DNA of 15,029 nt from an uncultured Ignavibacteriota bacterium (GTDB lineage: Bacteria; Bacteroidota; Ignavibacteria; Tepidaquicellales; Tepidaquicellaceae), in contig CALGII010000340.1 in the NCBI GenBank assembly GCA_937915485.1, forward strand, positions 1 to 15,029. The letters run 5' to 3'. Position numbers and translations under genes: made by a program. The notes beneath the pieces were generated by a model. It had not been told where the DNA came from. It was given only the letters and a program-made list of their open reading frames with translations, and did not search any database. Position 1 is the stretch's first letter; every line of letters starts with the position of its first letter. Positions 1 through 7,462 of this stretch are shown piece after piece.

Positions 1-204
1 AGAAGATTTTATAATTACGATAAGGGAGAAAAAATTCTGAAGCGCACTCAGGCGATATACGGTCCGTACGCCGGACTTCGAGTGAACATTCGGAACAATT
101 CAAGCATTTACATACTGGGAGGGATTGACGAGTATGAAGCAACGGACAATTCCTTGACAAATACATCAAAGAATCTTATTATAAATATTTTGTGGAATAT
201 ATAG
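1..204 (+). CDS. C-terminal end of a probable outer-membrane protein (partial)
   Basis: This frame is open from the first base to a TAG at 202-204 and gives the last 67 residues of a protein whose start lies outside the window. The fragment is rich in Asn, Tyr, Ile and charged residues. It has short alternating polar/hydrophobic stretches and finishes with a strand-like NLIINILWNI. Such an ending is common in outer-membrane beta-barrel proteins, although the last residue here is Ile and not the usual Phe. The next gene begins three bases after the stop, so the two are probably co-transcribed. No family can be named from this fragment, and the outer-membrane assignment is an inference from composition and the terminal strand only. 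Confidence 0.55.
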   Translation, partial: RRFYNYDKGEKILKRTQAIYGPYAGLRVNIRNNSSIYILGGIDEYEATDNSLTNTSKNLIINILWNI

Positions 205-207
205 ACT

Positions 208-1577
<1,370 letters not shown>

Positions 1578-1595
1578 ATTTTAATTTTTGAGCAT

Positions 1596-1625
1596 AAAAA
1601 AACCCGCGCGGCGCGCGGGTTTTTT
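1596..1625. terminator. Bidirectional intrinsic terminator between mdh and rpmA
   Basis: CCCGCGC (1603-1609) pairs with GCGCGGG (1613-1619) around a three-base loop. A run of seven A precedes the stem and a run of T follows it, so the structure has a T-tract on either strand. It lies 18 bases after the mdh stop and about 20 bases after the rpmA stop on the other strand. It can therefore end both convergent transcripts. Confidence 0.93.
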
Positions 1626-1644
1626 ATTGAGCGTAAACTTTTTA

Positions 1645-1902
1645 CTAATTTTCCAGAGGTACTACGTTGAGAATCTTTCTTCCGGCTTTATCGACAAATT
1701 TGACCTTCCCGTCTATGAGCGCGAAAATCGTATAATCCTTTCCGAGTCCCACGTTTTTTCCGGGTATGAACTTCGTGCCTCTTTGCCTTACGAGAATATT
1801 TCCGGCTTTTACTACTTCACCGCCGTATTTCTTAACGCCGAGTCTCTGTGAATTTGAGTCGCGTCCGTTTTTAGAACTTCCTAAACCTTTTTTGTGTGCC
1901 AT
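1645..1902 (-). CDS. rpmA: 50S ribosomal protein L27
   Basis: The 85-residue product is a full-length ribosomal protein L27. It starts MAHKKG, and GSSKNGRDS lies at 8-16 followed by [10 protein letters not shown], the hallmark of the family. The flexible N-terminal tail reaches towards the peptidyl transferase centre, and the basic segment around residues 35-55 packs on 23S rRNA. The protein begins directly at MAHKKG, so there is no sign of the cleaved N-terminal extension found in Firmicutes. It lies 11 bases downstream of rplU, the usual L21-L27 order. The frequent third partner, the GTPase gene obg, is absent; a terminator and the convergent mdh gene follow instead. Confidence 0.97.
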   Translation of the reverse strand: MAHKKGLGSSKNGRDSNSQRLGVKKYGGEVVKAGNILVRQRGTKFIPGKNVGLGKDYTIFALIDGKVKFVDKAGRKILNVVPLEN

Positions 1903-1913
1903 AACTTATAATT

Positions 1914-2222
1914 TTATGCTATTTTTTCGATTTGAATTTGTGTGTAATTCTGCCTGTGACCTTTTGTTACTTTGTAACCTTTGCGTCTTTTTTTCTTGAA
2001 CACTATCACCTTATCGTCTTTTACATGGTCAAGAATTGTCGCTTCGACTTTATGTTTTAAAGTAGGAGCGCCTATTTCCACTGACTTTTCGTCCGGAGAA
2101 TAAATGAGAACTTTGTCGAAATTTATTTTCGCGCCTTTTTCTCCCTCGACCTTCGGGATAAAAAGAGTCTGTTTTTCCTGTACCTTGTATTGTGAGCCTT
2201 TGATGTCGACTATTGCAAACAT
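1914..2222 (-). CDS. rplU: 50S ribosomal protein L21
   Basis: The 102-residue product is ribosomal protein L21, a 23S rRNA-binding protein of the large subunit. It begins MFAIVDIKGSQYKV, the normal family start. It has the conserved VLIYSPDEKSVEIGAPTL-like middle and the basic KKKRRKGYKVTKGHRQ segment near the C-terminus. The ATG at 2220-2222 was chosen for this reason. The frame remains open upstream to about 2381, but those extra 53 codons look unlike L21. The gene leads the rplU-rpmA pair, and a Bacteroidota-type promoter candidate lies just upstream at 2251-2283. Confidence 0.96.
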   Translation of the reverse strand: MFAIVDIKGSQYKVQEKQTLFIPKVEGEKGAKINFDKVLIYSPDEKSVEIGAPTLKHKVEATILDHVKDDKVIVFKKKRRKGYKVTKGHRQNYTQIQIEKIA

Positions 2223-2250
2223 TTTACCGCTTTTATGATTTATAAAACAA

Positions 2251-2283
2251 TAAATATAAACATTTTCACTGAAAAATTCAAAA
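2251..2283 (-). promoter_or_regulatory. Candidate promoter for rplU-rpmA
   Basis: On the minus strand a TTTTG element (2279-2283) is followed after 20 bases by TATATTTA (2251-2258). This resembles the Bacteroidota housekeeping promoter pattern TTTG-N19-21-TAnnTTTG, with A in place of the final G. The predicted transcript would start near 2244 and have a leader of about 20 bases. Found by eye; the AT-rich surroundings make chance matches possible. Confidence 0.38.
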
Positions 2284-2448
2284 CCTTTTTGAATACAACA
2301 GGCATTATTGGCAAAAAGTTTGTCAAAATAACAATTCAGCGTATAAAGTACTGTTTTTCCCGCATAAACGCTGATTAACATTTTAGAGTATCAAATATTA
2401 AATAATTCCGCTAATTTTCTTTAATTTCCCTAATTTAATTTCATTAAT

Positions 2449-4170
2449 ATGTTTATAAGAAATATTTTCACGGTTGCCGTACTGACAATCGCGCTGGCTT
2501 TCCTCACTGGCTGCGGAAAGAGCGATAAACCCGAATCAAATAAATCAAACCCCGAAATGGAAAAACAATTTACGGAGTTCGTCAAGAATTTTGAAACGAA
2601 GTACATTCCTCTTTACAAGGAATCAAATGTAGCATACTGGAATGCTGCAATAAGCGGCAAGGAAGAGGATTTCAACAAGGTTGCGGAAATACAGAACAAA
2701 ATCACAGCGATATTCTCGAATAAGGAAGACTTCAGCGTACTTAAAAAAATCTATGATTCGAAATCGATAAATGATGAATTGAAAAAACGGGAACTCGAGT
2801 TGATGTACCTTAAATACAAAGGCAATCAGGCGGACCCGAAGAAACTCGAAGCAATCAATAACATGCAGAATGCCATCGAGCAGAAATACGGAAACTTCAG
2901 GGCGGATGTGAACGGGAAGAAACTAACGGATAACGAGATCGAAGAAAAACTGTTGAATTCCACCGACAATAAGGAACTCGAGGCTGTTTGGAAAGCGCAT
3001 AAGAAAATCGGTACGATTGTAGCCGATGACCTGAAAAAACTCGTGAAGATGAGAAATGATATAGCGAAGGATATGGGATATTCCAACTATCACGAGATGA
3101 GCCTGAAACTGTCGGAACAGGACCCGAACGAAATACTCAAGTTGTTCGATGAACTGGACGCCCTCACGAGAGACGCTTTTAAAGGTGAAAAGGACGTGAT
3201 GGACGCTTATTTCGCCGACCGTTACAAAATCAAGAAGGAAGAATTGATGCCCTGGCATTATCAGAACAGGTTCTTCCAGGAAGCACCGAAAATCTACAAG
3301 GTCGACCTCGATAAGTATTACAAGGATAAAGACGCAATCGTAAAAATGACGGACGATTTTTATAAAGGGATAGGCATTCCCGTGGATGACCTGATTAAGA
3401 ATTCCGACCTGTTCGAGAAACCGGGAAAGAACCAGCACGCGTTCTGCACGGACCTGAACAATGAAGGTGACGTAAGAGTCCTTTGCAACATAGTGCCGAA
3501 CGAAAAATGGATGGGAACGATGCTTCACGAATTCGGACACGCGTCGTACGATAAGTACATTGACAACAAGAATCTGCCTTTCATTCTCCGCGATGCCGCC
3601 CACACATTCACGACGGAAGCAATCGCGATGATGTTCGAAAGAGGCGCTACGAACGCCGCATGGCTGAGGGATATGAAAGTTATCGACGATAACGAAGCGA
3701 AAAAGATAGCGGAAGACGCGTTCAAATCTCTCAGGCTTTCACAACTCGTTTTCTCGCGCTGGTCGCAGGTAATGTATCGTTTTGAAAAATCTATGTACGA
3801 AAATCCCGATCAGGACCTGAACAAGTTGTGGTGGGATCTCGTCGAAAAATATCAGATGATAAAACGTCCCGAAGGCAGGAACGAACCCGACTGGGCTTCT
3901 AAGATTCACATAGCGACCGTGCCCTGCTACTATCATAACTACCACATGGGCTCCCTGCTTTCGTCGCAGTTGTATTTTTACATCTGCAACAACGTTCTCA
4001 AGACAAAAGAATATAAAGACCAGTTCTTCGTCGGCAAGCCTGAGGTAGGAAAATTCCTCATCGAAAAAGTATACGCTCCGGGCGCGAAATATTACTGGAA
4101 CGACATGATTGAAAAGGCGACGGGTGAAAAACTCACAGCGAAATATTACGCCGAGCAGTTTGTAAAATAA
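2449..4170 (+). CDS. Lipoprotein zinc metallopeptidase, M2/M3 type (peptidyl-dipeptidase-like)
   Basis: This 573-residue enzyme probably cuts short peptides outside the inner membrane, and ACE-like members release C-terminal dipeptides. A lipoprotein signal with lipobox LTGC puts the lipidated Cys at residue 22. The long helical region before the active site is rich in Lys and Glu. The gluzincin zinc motif HEFGH gives ligands His360 and His364 and catalytic Glu361. The third ligand is probably Glu390 in TTEAIAMMF. The later segment with Tyr-Tyr-His-Asn-Tyr-His-Met-Gly resembles the substrate-binding tyrosine/histidine cluster of M2 and M3 peptidases. Size and motifs fit both families, so I do not choose between them. 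The gene stands alone between the divergent rplU and its own terminator. Two peptide-type transporters lie downstream on the same strand. Confidence 0.85.
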   Translation: MFIRNIFTVAVLTIALAFLTGCGKSDKPESNKSNPEMEKQFTEFVKNFETKYIPLYKESNVAYWNAAISGKEEDFNKVAEIQNKITAIFSNKEDFSVLKKIYDSKSINDELKKRELELMYLKYKGNQADPKKLEAINNMQNAIEQKYGNFRADVNGKKLTDNEIEEKLLNSTDNKELEAVWKAHKKIGTIVADDLKKLVKMRNDIAKDMGYSNYHEMSLKLSEQDPNEILKLFDELDALTRDAFKGEKDVMDAYFADRYKIKKEELMPWHYQNRFFQEAPKIYKVDLDKYYKDKDAIVKMTDDFYKGIGIPVDDLIKNSDLFEKPGKNQHAFCTDLNNEGDVRVLCNIVPNEKWMGTMLHEFGHASYDKYIDNKNLPFILRDAAHTFTTEAIAMMFERGATNAAWLRDMKVIDDNEAKKIAEDAFKSLRLSQLVFSRWSQVMYRFEKSMYENPDQDLNKLWWDLVEKYQMIKRPEGRNEPDWASKIHIATVPCYYHNYHMGSLLSSQLYFYICNNVLKTKEYKDQFFVGKPEVGKFLIEKVYAPGAKYYWNDMIEKATGEKLTAKYYAEQFVK

Positions 4171-4184
4171 GAATATTTGTTTTG

Positions 4185-4219
4185 AAAAAAGGCTGTAATA
4201 TTTTATTGCAGCCTTTTTT
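4185..4219 (+). terminator. Intrinsic terminator after the metallopeptidase gene
   Basis: GGCTGTAAT (4191-4199) pairs with ATTGCAGCC (4205-4213) with one G-U pair around a five-base loop. Six A precede the stem and six T follow it. It begins 14 bases after the stop codon. The flanking A and T runs would make it usable on the opposite strand too, although no gene ends there. Confidence 0.88.
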
Positions 4220-4220
4220 A

Positions 4221-4252
4221 TTTGTATCTTATTGTTAATTGTTGTAAATTTA
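4221..4252 (+). promoter_or_regulatory. Candidate promoter for the beta-barrel gene at 4323
   Basis: TTTG (4221-4224), a 20-base spacer and TAAATTTA (4245-4252) match the Bacteroidota -33/-7 pattern except for the last base. The spacing and -7 form are nearly the same as in the rplU candidate. It starts two bases after the preceding terminator's T-run, which suits a separately transcribed gene. The leader would be about 60 bases. Confidence 0.38.
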
Positions 4253-4322
4253 TTAAACAAAATTTCCTAAAATATGTGAAATCATATATTGCGTTGTTTT
4301 TCCCAAAACTAAACAATAATAT

Positions 4323-4952
4323 ATGAGAAATCTAATTTTAATCCTGATTTGTGTTGCATTCATAACCGCTGAAGGCCGCGCACAAATTAAATCCGGAACC
4401 GGGTATCAAACAGTCGATTTTAAATCTTATTTTTCTTTAGATGCCAAACCTCAGTTATTCCTTCCGACAGGTTATATAAATAATATATATTCTGCCGGTG
4501 GCGGGTTATCACTGCAGGTTCAAAAACACATGTCGGATTTTCTATCAATATGCGCAACGGCCGAATATTCGCTTGTAAGCGGAAGGACTTATCAGCTCTT
4601 TTACAGCACTTATGAATCAATGACTCCAAGTCATTTCCTTAATCTGTTTTTCGGACCTAAATATTCAATGTTGTCTGGAAATATCAAACCGTGTATATCA
4701 GGAGGAGTTGGTTTACTGCATATTATAAAAGGGAAAGAAAAAATTACAAATTTCGGCGAGAGTTATGAATCCGGCTATCATGGAGAAACAAATTTTTTTG
4801 TAAATCTTGGCGCCGGAGTGGATTATGCTATTAATAAGAAATTATCTTTAATATTATCTTCCAAATACAATGCTTATTTTGAAAACGGAATTAGTAAAAC
4901 ACCTTTCAATTATCTGACTTTTCAACTGGGAATAAGTTATAATATCAAATGA
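4323..4952 (+). CDS. Outer-membrane beta-barrel protein of unknown function
   Basis: This 209-residue protein has a signal peptide with probable cleavage after Ala20 (GRA|Q). The remainder is made of alternating strands separated by polar turns, ending in strand-like YLTFQLGISYNIK. This fits a small eight- or ten-stranded outer-membrane barrel of the porin-family/OmpA-barrel type. I do not recognise a specific family and see no peptidoglycan-binding domain. Its base composition is unusual: three 60-base lines counted by hand have 23, 19 and 17 G+C, against 29 in a line of mdh. It also uses AT-rich codons more than its neighbours. It has its own promoter candidate and terminator, so it seems to be a stand-alone transcription unit, perhaps an acquired or fast-evolving gene. 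Confidence 0.72.
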   Translation: MRNLILILICVAFITAEGRAQIKSGTGYQTVDFKSYFSLDAKPQLFLPTGYINNIYSAGGGLSLQVQKHMSDFLSICATAEYSLVSGRTYQLFYSTYESMTPSHFLNLFFGPKYSMLSGNIKPCISGGVGLLHIIKGKEKITNFGESYESGYHGETNFFVNLGAGVDYAINKKLSLILSSKYNAYFENGISKTPFNYLTFQLGISYNIK

Positions 4953-4979
4953 TTACGTATTTTTAAAAATAATTAAAAC

Positions 4980-5005
4980 CGTAAGCATCGCTTACGTTTT
5001 TTTTT
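4980..5005 (+). terminator. Intrinsic terminator after the 4323-4952 gene
   Basis: CGTAAGC (4980-4986) pairs perfectly with GCTTACG (4990-4996) around a three-base loop, followed at once by nine T (4997-5005). It lies 27 bases after the stop codon. Confidence 0.92.
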
Positions 5006-5070
5006 ATTTCAATGGTATATAAATTCCAAATTGGATATTTTTATTTATAACTACAATAAAATAACTTGAT

Positions 5071-5940
5071 ATGAATAAAATTATTACTTCCCTATCTTTA
5101 GTATTCATATTTTTCTATTCCGCCGGTCTTTACTCTCAGTGTTCGGACGCCGGTATCTGCATAATCGGAAGCGAACACCACAAAAGCGGAAGTCAGAAAA
5201 GTTCTTTTAATCTCGAGTATTCCTATGGTCAGTCGGGAAATGAAACATACGACGAATATGAATACACCGTCCACGAATTCAAACTCGGAGGTAATTTCGT
5301 TTTTTCCAAAACGTTTTCTCTGACAGCGGTTCTGCCTTTCATGTCCGTCGTATACAATTCATCTCACGTACTGTCCCGAAACGGAATCGCGGACGCGACT
5401 GTCCTGGCGAACTATAACATCCCCGCGGGAAAACTGAAAAACTTTACGTTGATGGGAGGCCTGAAACTTGCTACTTCCGGTCTCGAACACGAAAAGTTCG
5501 GGTATTTCAACGCGCTGGGCAGCAATGACATTATACTTGGCGCGGATTTCAATTATTCCTTCCTGAATTTGTCCGCGGGATTTCAGATACCGTTTTCGAA
5601 TTATGAAGACGACGGATTTAAATTCAAGCGGGGTCCCGACTTCATGTTCAGAGCAGGGTATCTGCGCAAAGCGGATGACCTGTTGATTAAATTCGAAGTC
5701 CTCGGTATAAAGAGACTTGTTAAATCCGAGTATTCGAGTTCCAATCACACGTCGTCGGAAATAAAGGACAGCGATTTCTTTCAGTTGAACATACTTGGCG
5801 GTCTTATGTACAATTTCAGCAGGGACCTGTCCGGAGGAATAACCCTGTTTCTTCCGATGCTTAAACGCGATGAAAATTCCGACGGCACAAAACGCTCGTT
5901 TACTGTCGCGGCGAAATTTTCGTACGCCTTTGATTTATAA
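5071..5940 (+). CDS. Outer-membrane beta-barrel (transporter-like) protein
   Basis: The 289-residue product has a signal peptide with likely cleavage near Ser22. The mature protein begins with a small cysteine motif: Cys24 and Cys30 (QCSDAGIC). There is no lipobox, so it is probably not a lipoprotein. The rest shows regular amphipathic strands, for example FSLTAVLPFMSVV and KNFTLMGGLKLAT, and ends with FTVAAKFSYAFDL, a normal barrel terminus apart from the final Leu. This looks like the 12- to 14-stranded barrels often annotated as outer-membrane transporters or meta-pathway-type porins. The substrate is unknown. A disulfide between the two cysteines is possible. The gene lies between two hairpins and so may be monocistronic. 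Confidence 0.72.
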   Translation: MNKIITSLSLVFIFFYSAGLYSQCSDAGICIIGSEHHKSGSQKSSFNLEYSYGQSGNETYDEYEYTVHEFKLGGNFVFSKTFSLTAVLPFMSVVYNSSHVLSRNGIADATVLANYNIPAGKLKNFTLMGGLKLATSGLEHEKFGYFNALGSNDIILGADFNYSFLNLSAGFQIPFSNYEDDGFKFKRGPDFMFRAGYLRKADDLLIKFEVLGIKRLVKSEYSSSNHTSSEIKDSDFFQLNILGGLMYNFSRDLSGGITLFLPMLKRDENSDGTKRSFTVAAKFSYAFDL

Positions 5941-5955
5941 TTCTAAGATACAAGG

Positions 5956-5998
5956 TCGCTTTTCATCTTTTAACATTTCGGATGAAAGCGATTTTATT
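5956..5998 (+). terminator. Probable terminator hairpin after the 5071-5940 gene
   Basis: TCGCTTTTCATC (5956-5967) pairs with GATGAAAGCGA (5981-5991) with one bulged T and a 13-base loop, followed by an interrupted T-tract. The long loop and broken tract make it weaker than the other terminators here. It partly overlaps the promoter candidate for the next gene. Confidence 0.55.
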
Positions 5999-6006
5999 TA
6001 CATTTG
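5976..6006 (+). promoter_or_regulatory. Candidate promoter for the MFS-POT transporter pair
   Basis: TACATTTG (5999-6006) matches the Bacteroidota -7 consensus TAnnTTTG at every fixed base. TTTC (5976-5979) lies 19 bases upstream, one base different from TTTG. Transcription would start near 6013, about 22 bases before the ATG at 6035. Confidence 0.45.
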
Positions 6007-6034
6007 TAAAATTTTATTATTACAATAACATACA

Positions 6035-7444
6035 ATGAGTGATAATACTTCTTCCGCTCCGTTGAAGCCGCAGCCGACCGCTTTTATGAGATGGCTTGCC
6101 CTGATACTGATTAGTTTCGCGATGTTCGGAAACTACTACATTTACGATTCAATCAGTCCTCTTGCCGACGTGCTCAAAGAGCAATTGAATTTTTCCGACT
6201 CGGGAATCGGTCTGCTTAACGCGATTTACAGCATTCCCAATATACTGATGGTTCTTATCGGCGGCTTGATTATTGACCGCATCGGAACACGAAAATCCGT
6301 GATTATTTTTACGGTCATAATTATGCTCGGCGCGCTCGTTACTGCGCTTCAGGGAAACCTCGCGCTGATGGCGACGGGCAGGCTTATTTTCGGTCTCGGA
6401 GCCGAATCGATGATTGTCGCGATAACAACAATTATCGCGCGCTGGTTCAAAGGCAAGGAACTGTCGTTCGCGTTCGGCCTCAATCTCACCGTTGCAAGAC
6501 TCGGTTCGTTCCTCGCGCTTAACTCTCCGACCTGGGGAAAAAGCCTTTATTCGTACTGGCAGACGCCCCTGTGGATTACAGTGTTCGCGGGCATTTTCGC
6601 CGTAGTCTGCATTATATTTTATTATTTCATGGACGTTTACGCGGCGAAAAAATACGATATGCCGAAGGACGGCGAGCAGGATAAAATTGAGTTCAAGGAA
6701 CTTTTCAAATTCGGAAAATCATTCTGGTTCATAACCGCGCTCTGCGTTACTTTTTATTCCGCGATGTTCCCGTTCCAGACTTTCGCGATTAAATTTTTTC
6801 AGGAAGCCCACGGCACTACGCGCGAAGTCGGTGGAAATCTTTCAAGCATTCTTACTCTCGCCGCGATGATTTTTACTCCGCTGTTCGGACTGCTGTCGGA
6901 CAGGATAGGAAAACGCTCATTGCTGATGATGCTCGGCTCGCTTACCATAATACCCGTGTATTTAATAATGGCGTACAAGGTCGACCTGCCCGGAATGATA
7001 GGGATACAGGGCGGGTTTAACATCGCGCTTCCCGCGTTCGGAATCGAAGAAGCGGTGATTCCTTACGCGCTTATCGTGCCGATGGCAATGATGGGATTCG
7101 CGTTCTCGCTTATTCCCGCTGTGATGTGGCCGTCAGTAGCGTTGGTTGTAAGGGAAGAAAAACTCGGCACCGCTTACGGATTGATGACGATGATTCAAAA
7201 TATAGGTCTCGCGGGATTCAATATTTTAATCGGATGGGCAAACGATATTTCTAACGCGAGCGCGTCGAATCCTACGGGTTACAGAATGGGAATGTGGATA
7301 TTTTCGATACTCGGTTTTCTCGGCTTGTTCTTCGCGTTTATGCTTAGAAAAAATGAAACGGGACCGAACGCTCACGGACTTGAACTGAGCGCTGCGCAGA
7401 AAAAAGCCAAAGAGGACGCGGCGTCTGAGAAAGTAAAGGCATAA
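6035..7444 (+). CDS. MFS transporter, MFSD1-like (candidate dipeptide carrier)
   Basis: This 469-residue inner-membrane protein has the twelve-helix layout of the major facilitator superfamily. Typical MFS loops are DRIGTRKS (81-88) and DRIGKRS (289-295). It resembles animal MFSD1 unusually closely at several places as I recall that sequence: GRLIFGLGAES (115-125), WFKGKELSFAFGLN (137-150), VARLGS (153-158) and LGTAYGLMTMIQNIGLA (377-393). MFSD1 is a lysosomal dipeptide uniporter. Glu124 and Arg155 sit where that family has a conserved Glu and Arg in the transport pore. A stretch of about 25 residues around 315-340 looks longer than the matching MFSD1 loop. The charged tail is Lys/Ala/Glu rich. 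The POT gene starts 18 bases downstream, so the two are almost surely one operon. The fold is secure; the substrate is inferred. Confidence 0.85.
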   Translation: MSDNTSSAPLKPQPTAFMRWLALILISFAMFGNYYIYDSISPLADVLKEQLNFSDSGIGLLNAIYSIPNILMVLIGGLIIDRIGTRKSVIIFTVIIMLGALVTALQGNLALMATGRLIFGLGAESMIVAITTIIARWFKGKELSFAFGLNLTVARLGSFLALNSPTWGKSLYSYWQTPLWITVFAGIFAVVCIIFYYFMDVYAAKKYDMPKDGEQDKIEFKELFKFGKSFWFITALCVTFYSAMFPFQTFAIKFFQEAHGTTREVGGNLSSILTLAAMIFTPLFGLLSDRIGKRSLLMMLGSLTIIPVYLIMAYKVDLPGMIGIQGGFNIALPAFGIEEAVIPYALIVPMAMMGFAFSLIPAVMWPSVALVVREEKLGTAYGLMTMIQNIGLAGFNILIGWANDISNASASNPTGYRMGMWIFSILGFLGLFFAFMLRKNETGPNAHGLELSAAQKKAKEDAASEKVKA

Positions 7445-7462
7445 TCTTAACCAATTTAAAGA

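Noticed and set aside
2223..2381. In-frame 53-codon extension of rplU
   Set aside because: L21 proteins start at MFAIV-like sequence. The extension is AT-rich, cysteine-containing and lies over the promoter candidate.
2412..2438. Three TAATTT-like motifs before the metallopeptidase gene as promoter repeats
   Set aside because: No -33 element at the right spacing was found, and such motifs are expected in an AT-rich gap.
2923..3603. 226-codon open frame opposite the metallopeptidase
   Set aside because: It is fully antisense to a gene with clear zinc-site motifs and lipobox, and shows no domain of its own.
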